64,000 nt of DNA. It comes from Rhytidiadelphus loreus. Lineage: Eukaryota > Streptophyta > Bryopsida > Hypnales > Hylocomiaceae. A model generated the notes under the pieces. That model worked only from the letters and a program-made list of their open reading frames with translations. It made no database searches and was not told the DNA's origin. Location of the stretch: NCBI GenBank assembly GCA_947034895.1, contig OX344761.1, positions 73,965,839-74,029,838 of the forward strand, in the 5' to 3' direction. This document shows positions 36,247 to 47,810 of the stretch, in pieces. The stretch's first letter is position 1. Every line of letters starts with the position of its first letter. The position numbers and the translations under genes were made by a program.

Positions 36247-37419
36247 AGATGTCGTGAGGACTTAGAGGAGGTGCATTTCCTAGTGGGATTATGTGCCCTT
36301 TTGTATATAATTGCTCTTTGTCTTCTCCCTTGGCGACTCCAAGACTTCATTGGACTAGTTGGGAAGGCGTTGCACATTGCCACATGGGATTGGGATTGAT
36401 CATGTATTCCATGCAACTCTACTTAGAAGTTGTAGCGCTTTATATCTTGGTACATGATGTCCCAAAGGATGATGAGGCTAGTGAGACTAGAGTCACGAGA
36501 AGATGACAGACATTGTGTATACTATGAGGGTGTCTGTTTGGCAAGCTCTACGAGTTGACAATCAAATGGTTGTATGTTTGGCCATAGCCCTTGTAGGCTA
36601 AAACAAAAGGCCAAGAACATTAATTGGCAACTAGAACTTCTTTAATATTGAACTTCTTATTGTGTTTGTATTCTTTGGAATTGTACATGGAAGTATTGCA
36701 TGAATGTGGAAACATGCCCAATCAGCACACCATTCTTAGGCAAGTATGGCAATTGGATATCCTAAGAGGGTAGGTTGATCGACAACAAAAGTAGAGAATC
36801 AACGAGGAACTCTATGGGTAGGTGCATGGAGTTGTGTTGCGAAGAATCTAGGCTTTGAAGGAGGATGTTGTGGATCTTCCTAACCGAGCTTCAAGAAAGG
36901 GAGCTTGAGGAAGGGGAACTTGTGGAAGGGGAGCAAATTACTATACTACCTTATCAAAATCGGCAATTACTATCAAATAATTAATAAAACTCTAAATTCT
37001 TACTTCAGTAGTAAAAATAATTATTATAAAAAAATTCATCATTCATTATAGTGGAATTCAAACACATTCAGTAGTTGTATCATTTTTCCAAGAAACATTG
37101 TAAGAAATGATTTTTTTTCCCCACTCTTTGTATGGGACCCAAAAAGTGAAGTAGAAAACTAAAAACGAGAATGATTGTTCTTACAACCACAAGAATAGTA
37201 GGCTAGAATTATTCTCTTTTTTCATTGTTTATTCTTGTTTATTTCATTTGCTACAACAATTTTTAGTTGCTAGATGATTTTTGGAAGGGATGCTTGTTCT
37301 TTGTGTAGACAATTTGATCTAGAAATATTTCTTACAAGGTAGCACAAAAGCTAAAATAGAGATGGCAAACTAGAAACAAGCTTCTCTAAAGGGTCATTTT
37401 CCAATTATTTATACTGAAG
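36247..37419. other. AT-rich intergenic DNA
   Basis: No supported feature. Confidence 0.3.
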
Positions 37420-40312
37420 AGAGAAATTTTGCCATTGAGGAGGATTTGTATCGTTTGTGTGATACACCACCATCGTCTTCATATGTTCCAATATCCAAAA
37501 GGCCTATGGGTAGGCCTCAAAAAACATAGACTGTAGTAGATTTATAACCTATGCAATAACATCAAATCAAAAGAGGTGACAAAACCAATGGAGTTACAAA
37601 GAGAATGAAGACAAGGGATAAATATTCAAATTGGTTTCAACCAACCCATTCTTTTAGCAATGAAAAGGCTCAAAAATCCAATTGATGCCCTTCCTTTTGT
37701 GAAACTTTCTTACAAATCTCTAGGTCTACCTAGTCCATATGAAAAGTTGTCTAGAGGTAGTTTGTAGACATGGTTTCCAACGAAAGGAGAGTTACGGGAG
37801 AATTATCTATATGCTACAGAGAGTGGAACAACAATGAAGCTAAGCCGGCAACATAAGGGAGTGATAGAAAATTATCTTGTACTGCAAGATGAATTAATCA
37901 ACATGTTGCAAAAAATGAGAAGGCAGGACAAGCTCTCTGTACTTCTATTGTACAACCTATTCTCCGTGTAATGATCAAAGCAAAGGGTCCTGAATTGATA
38001 AGAAAAGGGCACGGAGGATTTGTTGTCACAAGAGAGTGGACAAGGTAATTCATGAAATAATTCATGAATTGGTCATTTCAAGTTCCAACAATTGTTGCAA
38101 GCAAGCTCCGTTCAGATTAGAAAAGGCAAGGACATGGTATGGCCTACTAAGTTGTATATTTGGTGAAGGTTTATTCTATCCCTCCATCACTCATACTCAA
38201 TAGTGACTTTGGGTGGGTCACTTGATATAGAGGTTCGTACATCACATGCAAACAAAGTTTTTATTTTGGGGGGTATTTTGATGACCATGAACAATTAAAT
38301 GGTCCCTAATATTACCTAATTTTCTAATTCATAGCATTTTAAGCCCCCCTACAATTACTTAGAATTCTAAAGGAAATTAAAAGCAAATTTCAACACTCTT
38401 ACTTTGTTATAAGAAAAAAAGTAAAGTGAAAAAAGACAAACACAAAGATCGAAGACAAAAACACAATACATGAACTACAAACACAACATTCATTTAACAC
38501 AATTGAAGCATTTAATATACATTGTTGCTTTCTTCCTATTGTAAAGCATACAACACTTGAGAATCTTCAAATTGTAAACCAAAATAAGAAAAAAAGGGCC
38601 ATAGAACATAACAAAGACGAAAACAACACACATAAATTAGAAACTAGAAACTGATAGCATTCACATCCTAGAGAATTTGAACAACAAAATGGGGCATGAC
38701 AACCCATGAACATGGTAATACACCATGCAACATAGACTTTGGAAAGACAAAACTAAACCAGAAGTGTTCAAGTACTTATGGCGGACCAACAATAATAACA
38801 TCAAAGTGTTTGAAGCCTAAAAAGTGTTCATAATACAATCGTAAAAACATAAAGTAAATGGCTATCTTAATCATGTTGCATATATGACATAGAAATCCAC
38901 AAAATAAAAAATGCCCCAAGTTAATAGGCAAAAATACATGCTAAAGCATCTCATGCACAAGATGTAAGGGTCATAGGAGTGATAAGCTATGCCAATTTTC
39001 ACCCTTTGCCACGAAAAACTCATGAGGTTTCCATCTATAGTACAAAATACCTAGACGTTTGAATGTCACCCTAGAGTCCAAAGATTAAACCCTCACTTTG
39101 AAACAGCCTAGGTGAAACAGCTCCTAAACCAATATACCTAAGCTGATTTTGAAACTCCAAAGAATGAACCTTCACTATAAACCAACACACTCAAAGCTTA
39201 GATTGAAATTCAAACTCTAAATCTTCACCCTAAGGCAAACAACATCCATACATCCTAAACTTTCTACAAATTCCTACAAAGTAAATCCCTCACCGCACAC
39301 CTCATATATAACAATAAACCACAAATCCCAAATATAAGACACTAACCATAAACAACAACAGTAACCTCTAAAGTAGAACACACAAATTCAACAAGATAAA
39401 TTCACCGTAAATCCTAAACCTTCATAATAATGGCATGCATAGACACCACATTTAGACCATTCTTCAGGAAATAGGAAGTGAAGCTAGTGCTGTAATGGGA
39501 AACAAGATTCAAAGCATGCAAATGAAGTGCCCAAAGTGAAGCAGGAAACAACATTTGAAGCATCCAAAGTGTTTGCAATGGGGCAAAGGAAAGGACAAAA
39601 TTGTAAAGTTTTGCAGGGATAGAAAATATCCATTTTGTCGGACTATTATATTATTCTTCATCCAACCAAGCAAGTCAAAAATTCTACAAATTGACCCTAT
39701 ATACAATAAAGTTTTAGGATCCATATCTTTGAGGCTATCTTAAGAAAAAAATTACATATATGAGGTATTATTTATACATGTATCTTACTTATAATTGAGT
39801 GTACATTAATTTTTATTCTATATATTACCTCAGAGTTTTTTCTAATTTTTTAACATCATGAATTAATACCTCCATATATTATGCTACACTTTGTTTGGTA
39901 AAAAAAATATAAGTGCCCCTCCTTGGGATAGCGACCAAATAGGTATCCATCTTGTTCCTATTGTTGATAAAAAAAACTAGAAGCCAAAGGAGACAAAACA
40001 TGTTCAAGTTTTAGGGATTGAGGATAAATGCCAAATTACTATAGTAGTGACACCAAGTGCAATAGGAGATCTCGTCCCTCTCCAACTTGTTTTCAGGGAA
40101 ACAACAAATTGTTGCCTACCTATTTTCAATGAAAGAAGGGAAATATGCAAAACAAATAGGTGGCAATTTAAGGTAACAACATCCATAATTGTCAATTTAA
40201 GGGATTTGGACATGATGTCTATCAATAGACATCCAAAAAATTATTGGACCCTACTAGCAAGAGAAAAAGAATTCCAATGCACTTTCAAATGTATTTTTTA
40301 GACAATAGACAC
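37420..40312 (+). pseudogene. Decayed pogo-like DDE transposase
   Basis: Transposase of the DDE_1/pogo type, now broken. Fragments in order: an AT-hook-like KRPMGRPQKT (37490-37530); YKSLGLPSPYEKLSRGSL (about 37717-37767) with a stop after it; a helical stretch ending LINMLQKMRR; QPILRVMIKAKGPELIRKG then GGFVVTREWTR (about 37960-38045), typical of the DNA-binding part; YLVKVYSIPPSLILNSD (38155-38207) carrying the first catalytic Asp. After an insertion it resumes DQIGIHLVPIVD (39933 onward), VQVLGIEDKCQIT and GDLVPLQLVFRETTNCCLP. There are at least four in-frame stops plus frameshifts. The family is recalled from similar land-plant proteins. Confidence 0.75.
38208..39927. mobile_element. 1.7-kb hAT-like insertion in the pogo-like pseudogene
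   Basis: It is flanked by an 8-bp duplication ATAGTGAC (38200-38207) / ATAGCGAC (39928-39935), one mismatch. The ends TTTGGGTGGGTCACTT and, from the right, CCCAAGGAGGGGCACTT form an imperfect inverted repeat. Removing it rejoins the transposase frame at the codon for the first catalytic Asp. Length and duplication size fit hAT. No transposase frame is seen inside, so it is non-autonomous. Confidence 0.75.
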
Positions 40313-40701
40313 TATGAGTATAAGTTGTGAATTTTTTAAAAGCCCACTATAAATGCACCTAATACCAACACTAGGATCTGATATTCAAATGTAGTACATC
40401 CTTATAATCACATGTATTTATTTCCTGGGATTCTCTAAGATTTTAGAGGTGACGGTTATGGGTACAGTGACGCTTATGAGTGTTTCTACCTTAATTACTT
40501 TGATAACCACTAGTCAAACTTAGAAACCTCTAAGTAATGTGTTCATGCTATATATACTAACACCATATTTGCAAGCAAAGATTGGATTGTTAAGTTTACT
40601 CAAAGATCAAAAAATGATTTGGATCATTGACTATTGGAGTGTGCACAAAAATGCAAAATTTCGTACTTGGATGAAAGAACATCTATACATTTGCATTATT
40701 T
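40313..40701. other. Intergenic DNA
   Basis: No supported feature. Confidence 0.3.
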
Positions 40702-40935
40702 CACTATAAGAAACCCGCGTTTTAGGTGATGTTTTGTAATTTTTTCAGACAGATTTTAGGTGATGTCGAAAAAAAAAACTTATGTTTTTTTGTCAATATC
40801 ATATCTAATATAACATCTGGATGTTATATTGGACATGATTATTGACAAAAAAACACAAGTTCTTTTTCTGACATCACCTAAAATCCGTCTGAAAAAATTA
40901 CAAAATGTCACCTAAAATGCGGGTTTCTTATAGTG
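40702..40935. mobile_element. CACTA-type foldback MITE
   Basis: It starts CACTATAAGAAACCCGC and ends GCGGGTTTCTTATAGTG. The inverted arms extend over about 115 bp each with few mismatches (TTTTAGGTGATGTTTTGTAA against its right-hand partner, then CAGAC.GATTTTAGGTGATGT). The 3-bp flank TTT is present on both sides (40699-40701, 40936-40938). A transcript would fold into a long hairpin. Confidence 0.85.
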
Positions 40936-40938
40936 TTT

Positions 40939-41452
40939 TTATCCCAACAAATTGCAATAGTGAGCTACAACCTGCAAATGTCACCCTATAGAAACCACTT
41001 AAACATGCATTCAAAACAAATTTTAATAGATGTTTTATAAACTTGACCATACGAATACTTTCTGCTTTTCATGCTTCACATTATTTTATTTGATGCAAAC
41101 TTCAAAAAAGTTTTAGATCTTATATTTTATAACACATTTGTGTTTTGTTCGAATCCCTTGGGCTTTGGGAGTTAAGCATCTTTCTATAGTGTTACTATCA
41201 TAATTATGGTAGCTTCTTACTTGGTGTAAGAGGTGATGTTAACAAGGGTCCTAGAAATGGATTTACTTACATTTTTGTATTAGGTTCACTTTACTAACAA
41301 TGCTCCTAAAATCATTCTTTCATTATAGATAATATAGAAACTCAATTGTGTCCATGTCCAAAGCTCAAGACACCATTTTAGGGACCTACACTTTTCGACA
41401 CTTCAAATTGGATTATATGGACTTTGGCATAACATGGGATTCAACCCTTCAC
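40939..41452. other. Intergenic DNA
   Basis: No supported feature. Confidence 0.3.
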
Positions 41453-41666
41453 GAGGGCCGTTTTAGGCTAGTTCCCGTTGCTGGGAACCAACCTATGTTG
41501 TTCGGAAAAATAAATAAAAAATAAAAAATAAAAAATAAAAAAAATATATAATTATTATAAAAATTAATTTTTTAATATTTGCTAATGTAGTCGTCTATTG
41601 ACCACATCAACATCTTGCATGGCAAAGTTCCCAGCATTTGGGAACGCAGGGGAACTCGCAGCCCTC
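41453..41666. mobile_element. Possible MITE with AT-rich core, GTTCCC/GGGAAC ends
   Basis: Left GAGGGCCG..GTTCCCGTTGCTGGGAAC; right, inverted, GAGGGCTGCGAGTTCCCCTG..TGCTGGGAAC. The core is (AATAAAA)n and AT-only. Target duplication not found. Confidence 0.45.
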
Positions 41667-41821
41667 TATTGCAGCAGAATCCCATCTAATGGTTTGACAT
41701 TCTTCTACATTGAAGGAAATTGCACTTGTTACACTAACATTGTAAAAATATATAACAATTGGAAACTAAGTTTTTTGGAAATTTTAGAGATGGCTAAATG
41801 ATTTGTATCTATTTAGGCCTT

Positions 41822-42930
41822 AAACTCTACATGTTTTCTATGTTTTTAGGCCCAAAACTATTTCAAAGTACTTAAATCCAAAGCAAGGCTAAAATCTTCA
41901 TCTTGATTTATTCGTTAATAAATCCAACCATAGGATCCTTTAGTAAACTTATTAGAGTACATCTTCCTAAAATTTCAAAATAATAAACCTTACCAATTGT
42001 AAGATCAAGTTACTTGAATTTCGATTCAAAAAAGAAGTATTTTCAATTCTTGCCAAATGGATAGATTTCATCTTTCAAAAGTTTTACACAAAAATATGTA
42101 GATCGTACAACTTCTTACTTTCTATAACATGTTGAAGAAATAAGTTGAAAATAACGATAAAATATTTCAAACAAAAAATATTTCATATTCATGCTTGAAA
42201 AATAGTGAGTAGAAAGATGTAGAGTAAGATTTAAAATATTAAATTGTTAAGAATTTAGTTATGGAATTGAAAAATGCCAATCTCAATGGTTGTAATGTTG
42301 TAATAAACAATCTACATCCATTGTTTTTATTGTTTGTCAAAAATATTGAAAATTGAGTTAATCCATTAAGAACTGGTCAACCACTTTCTAGTCAACTTCA
42401 AAACTTTTTGTCTCCTACAATTCGTAGAACATTTGATTTTCAAAAACTTAGAAAAGAATGCATTTAAAGTGTTTTCATATGCTCTTAACAAAACCAATTT
42501 AAGAGAATGTGTGTAAAAATGAGTGGGTTGTGTTTATTCAAACTTGAAATGGCCTGACCCTTTATATTGGAATTTTCAATGAAAATGCATATTTATTTCA
42601 AAGGACAACTATATGTGTGTGTGAAGGAACTAGTCAAAAGGTTTTTGGTCAATTTCAAGAACTAGTCGAAACCAAGTTCAAATTTTTATTTCTTAAAAAA
42701 AGGGATCTTTCTCTGAGTTTCCTAAAGTGCCGATGAATAATGAAAATTACATATCATGCTATATCTTTTTAACCATGTAGTCAAAAGTTATGAAAATTGT
42801 TGTGCCTTAAAGCTATTCCTTGAGCACACATTGTGTGAAAATTTTAAAGGAAAAAAAATAAAAATTCCGCTTGTAGTAAGCTACCTAAAATCGCTATGTT
42901 GCCAAAAAGCGGTGTTTGGACCTTTTGGGG
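41822..42930 (-). mobile_element. Divergent TTAA element(s), family E related
   Basis: The segment about 41880-42361 is a reverse-orientation relative of family E (GGAATTGAAAAATGCCAATC, ATTGAAAATTGAGTTAA). The right end at 42930 is ACCTTTTGGGG followed by TTAA (42931-42934). A second TTAA at 42358-42361 is followed by TCCATTAAGAAC and corresponds to the site where family D inserted in the E copy at 62.9 kb, so 42362-42930 may be a separate 569-bp insertion. The left limit is a guess. Confidence 0.45.
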
Positions 42931-42934
42931 TTAA

Positions 42935-43975
42935 TCTTGTAAGGTCAATCATTTGAGCAACCATGAAAAGACGAAGTGTACAACAATTCTTAGAAGGGAT
43001 AAAGTTTGAAGCTCCATAAATTTGAAGCCACATGAGTATTTTTATCCATAAAAGTTTACATTTATTAATGAGATCATTAGTCATTTGGTTTCCCACACTT
43101 GGTTGATGTTTTTCCATACCAAACTAAGGGACAAGTAGATTAAATTTAAAATTTATTGATCTTCATATCTAAATTTAAAAAAATTTAAAAATTATAATAT
43201 AAACAACACAAAGTTGAGACTAAATAAAATTGAAAAAAATATGAATCTTAAAAAAAACACAAAAAAAATAAAATAGAATTAAAATGAAGAAAATGGAATT
43301 TCCAAATTTTGAATATTATAAATTTAAATTATTATGAATTATGAATCTTCAAATTTTCAAAATTATACAAGTTTCTAATTTTTCTGAATTTACAGAAACA
43401 CATTACAAATTTCCAAACTATAAAAGAAATGATTGAAATTTCATTAATTAAAAAATATATATTTTAAGATTAATAAAACAGAAAATCCATTCTGAACGAA
43501 AATCAGTTTGGGTTGTTAGGCAATTGACGTCCTTTCATTTCTAAGAAATAATATAGTTTAATATTGAAATGAGTTTTTTTTAACTTATTTCAATAAATGA
43601 AAATGGAACATAGATATTCTTGGCTAACATTTCCTCATAGTGACATTGCAGTAGGTATAAAGATTTGGAATTACTTTCACATCCAAATATAGAAAAAATG
43701 AGGAAAAAAAAATAGAGTAACTTCTATATAATGATTGATAATACTTACATAAAATAAATCATTGCAAGAAAAAAATTCGTATACATGAACTATGAAATGA
43801 AGTAGATTTATCATCTCAAATTATAATCATTTTGAGAATATAGGTGACAATTTTAGGATAAATACTTATTCAAAATTGCAAAGATGGAAACATTTGAATC
43901 CTACAAATCAAGTGCATGATAATAAGAGAAGTGTAAATCAAATTACCTTTAAAAAAAATTCTTAAAACATAATTC
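42935..43975. other. AT-rich intergenic DNA before the CFAP73-like gene
   Basis: No supported feature; very AT-rich from 43140. Confidence 0.3.
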
Positions 43976-46900
43976 ATGACATTGTCTGCAATCACTAAAG
44001 TTGCAATGAAGGAGACAAAGCAAGAACGAGAATCTCGAGAACAAGAAGAAAAAGAAGGCACTCCACCACCTGCGTTGCTTCCCGTTGGAGCAGGCCAATT
44101 AGAAAAGGCTTTACCAGCCACTCGTTTACTTGAAAAGAGGCGCCTTTTGCATTTGGTGCACGAAGAATTACAACGCCAAAAAATAGACTTTTTGAAGTAT
44201 GTTGTATTCAACTATAATAAATGTCTAAATGTCTAAATTTATATATTTTTTCATTCCTATAATTCCACTAGTTAAATTATAAGCCAAAATTCTTCTAGTT
44301 GTAAAATTTGATTCATCATATTGAGTTTTGTCAAAAATAAATTATATGTGAAAGAATCACATATTAAATGTAAAATGCTTGAATAGTATGAGACAGGGTA
44401 TTGGGTGTTGGGACTTAAGAAAGAAAGGAAGAAATTCTACAAAAACGAGAAGATGCATTGCGGGATAAAGATCTTGCAATGCAAGAGTCTCTTATTGGTT
44501 TTTCAAGATTCCTTCAAGTTTGTTCAAGACTTCAAGTTTTTTCTACTTTGCAAGCATGCAATATTGCAAATCATTATGTCATTTGATGAATTTTCATTAT
44601 TAATCAAAATATAATGTTTTACTTTGATATTTTACTATAGGAAAATGCAATCAAGAAAAAAAGAGCTGAAAAGAAATCAAGTGATGAAATTCGAATGCGT
44701 TTGGAAAAGGTTTATCAAGTCTTTGCAATACAAAAAGTCTAATTTTCTAAAATATTGTTTGATTTTAGTATGACCTTGAATTATTACCTCACATATCTTT
44801 AATTATGTCTATTGAAATATTGTCTAATAGGAGCAAGAAACTATCCAATTAGAAGATGCTTTAGAAAAGTTGAAAGAAAAACGAAATGTAACTCTAGTAC
44901 AATTGGAACGGATGGTGATGTACCAAAAATATTTAGAGTCAGTGGTTGAAAAAGCTCCTCAATTTCATGAAATCAATGACCTAATGCTCAGGTTTTGGTT
45001 TGATCACAATTACCAACTAATTGATATTTAATATTCATTTTTTTATTAAAAAATTAATTTTTAGAAGATTGAAATCTAAATTGGAGTAGGCTTAGTAGTT
45101 TATTCATTTAATTTGGAGGGTTAAACATCAATGTGTTGTACTATCATTAGATATGATAAAAACAATATAATATGTATTACAATTACATATCTAAACTAAT
45201 TAATAGTGATTTCTTACTATTATGAAATAAAATTACTAGAAAACCAATTTTTTTTGGCCTTTTTTTCTTTAATCCTTAAAGGTCTAAGAAACCCAATTTG
45301 GATCACAATATGTTATTTTTTATGTAATTATTTGACATACAATGTGCATGAATTGATGCATACAATAGTTTCAAAAGTTTATATTTATGTTTAGCCTAAT
45401 CCGAGGCCTAATCAAATGATACAAGACAATTCTAATTTAGATCATTATTGAATCTCATCTATGCCTCAAAAGTTACAAAATGGCCATGTATTGTACATGT
45501 ACAATGCTATATTTGAACATTATAAGGTTTAAATAAAATGACCTCCCAATGAAAGATATTAGTTGTGGAATTTTCAATTCAATGGTCTATGTCTTGCCAT
45601 ATTATAGTACAAACTTTATATTTTAAGAGTAAAATAAATAAATAAAAACTATAGATACTGTTTCCACCAAACCTTTAAGGGCTAAACTATCTTACACTAT
45701 TTTCAAATAAACCTTTATATAACAGTTGGTTTGCCTTTACATTTTCTTGTCAGCTTTATTTGAAAGGTGATTTTCTTATAGTAAATATTGGTCTTCTTAA
45801 ATTTAAATATATATAGATTTGTATATAAGAAATATACAATTTTTTATGAATTTGACAGGCATGCTACATTGGCTGCAAGTAATGAAGAATTAAAGAAACA
45901 TATTGCTGACTGTGAAGCAGAGATTGACATTATTAGATCAGAATTGCAAAATTACATTAAAAGCTCAGCTAATACTATGCTTACCCTAAATAATGATATT
46001 AGTTTTGCTCGACAAAAAATTGAAAATAAGAGACAAGAAACAACTGATTTGCAATTAAATATTGATTCAATGCTTCAAATGGCTGCTGCTAGGACTCTTG
46101 CACGAAGCCAGGTACATATAAATAATAAGAAATTTAATATTAAACCCTTCAAAACTAGGTGTCCAAATTTTGAATAATGAATGAATGAAAACATGTCTCA
46201 TAAATACATAAACGCCACATTTTAACTACTTCTAAACTATTTGATGAATTCTAGATTAAACATCTAGAGATCTCCAAATAATAACATTGTGTGATCTCTT
46301 GATGTTTGTATAGATATGTGGATGTTTTTGTATTGATCTCTAGATGTTATGTATAGATTTCACAATGTTTTAGATTATCTCTTGATGACCATTTTTTTCT
46401 CTTCCAATGAGTATTATTAATTCTAGACTTTCAAAAGTCCAAAAGTAGTTAAATGTGGCATATAAACTTGTATTTTCATCCATCAAAATGGCCGCAAATT
46501 CTTATACCCATTCTCTAACATTTGTACAAGATAGAATTTCAAAATTCTTCTTTATAGATATTTTCTAGGTAAAAGATCACAAGCATATTTGACCTCAAAA
46601 ATTACCTTTATCAATTTGAAAATCTTAACCTTCAAATTGACTCTTGAAAGTAAGTGACATAATTTTTTTCTTAAATTCTGTAATTGGAAGTTGACATCTT
46701 TAACCTAATAAAAGAAAAAACTTGTGAAAGTCATTGATATTGTCTTAATCTACAATTTATTTAACGAGATGTTTTCAAATTTTGGGTTCATATTTTATTG
46801 GTAAATACTTATTAAAGTAATGATATATCCAACTATAGTGATGAGAGCTATGGGTCATTGTTTACAATTCTTATTTCAAATTCTTCATTAAATTATTATT

Positions 46901-47622
46901 TTAATTCTTTTGGATTCTTAAAACAATGACTTGCTATTTGGTTTGTTTGTTTTCTTAAAATTTTACAAAAGAGCTTCAAAGTTGTACTTTATAACAAATT
47001 TTCAAGTTTCTAAAAGTATTGAACTATTTCTTAGTTTTCAAGGATATGCTCCCACCAATGGGTCATAAATGAATCCTAATAGGAATAAATTAACTTCCAC
47101 CACAATGGAGGATTGACATTGGTAGGGAGTATAGTAGGATTTTCTTTGACCTCTTGATCTTTAGTCATGTTATCTTGTCCCTCCAAAAGGCTCAGATGTT
47201 TCTCTTTGGTATGAATGTTCCTTAACTCTAGAAAGTCAAGTTGGTCACTATGGAAATCATCTTTTTTGGTACCGTGTGAATCATTTACTTAAAAAAGAAA
47301 TTAGAGCACTCTTTAGAGGTCAAACTATTGTTGCAAAACCTCCCCAATTCACACAAAATTTCAAGGATGAACATTTGCACTTCTGCCTTACATAATTAAA
47401 TAGAAAAAACATGGGCAATTTAACAATTATAGATATTGAATATTGCAGATATGTATGGCTGCAGAAAATCTATTTTATCGCATTGACAAAGCTTCATTTA
47501 TTGCACGGCCTGTGCAAGACAACCCTTTAAAAAACCTTGATATGGTTGGAGATTTCATCACGGATCTAAGCTTCATTCAAAAAGCATACAAGGGTTTTCT
47601 AGCTAAAACAATTCCTAAATGA
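43976..47622 (+). CDS. CFAP73: CFAP73/CCDC42-family axonemal coiled-coil protein, 6 exons
   Basis: The family (DUF4200 coiled coil; FAP73/MIA2 in Chlamydomonas) works in motile cilia, where FAP73 helps regulate inner dynein arm I1. Exons: 43976-44196, 44424-44517, 44641-44709, 44831-44991, 45859-46111, 47449-47622. Splice phases agree and the total is 972 nt, 323 aa; human CCDC42 and CFAP73 are about the same length. A second ATG at 44006 would give 313 aa. Seen: PATRLLEKRR at 47-56; KEEILQKREDAL; the hallmark KDLAMQESLIGFSRFLQ; ENAIKKKRAEKK; YQKYLESVVEKAPQFHEI; LAASNEELKKHI; a long heptad region; C-terminus AYKGFLAKTIPK. No membrane segment. The acceptor of exon 2 (TTAAGAAAG) is weak but is the only one keeping frame. 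CCDC42 and CFAP73 cannot be separated by eye. In a plant it implies flagellated sperm. Confidence 0.88.
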
Positions 47623-47810
47623 AGATATCATTATTCTAACTCGAATGTGTATAAAAATAATAGTTTTGTGTATAAATTATTTTTTTCTTAAAAATTATAT
47701 AAGATCATCAATAAATTATTTTGTAGCTAGAGGTCTTTGGAATGAAAGAAAATAATCTTTCTTACAAAATTCATATTGAGTTAGAGGTTTGATATCAATT
47801 TGTGCATTAA

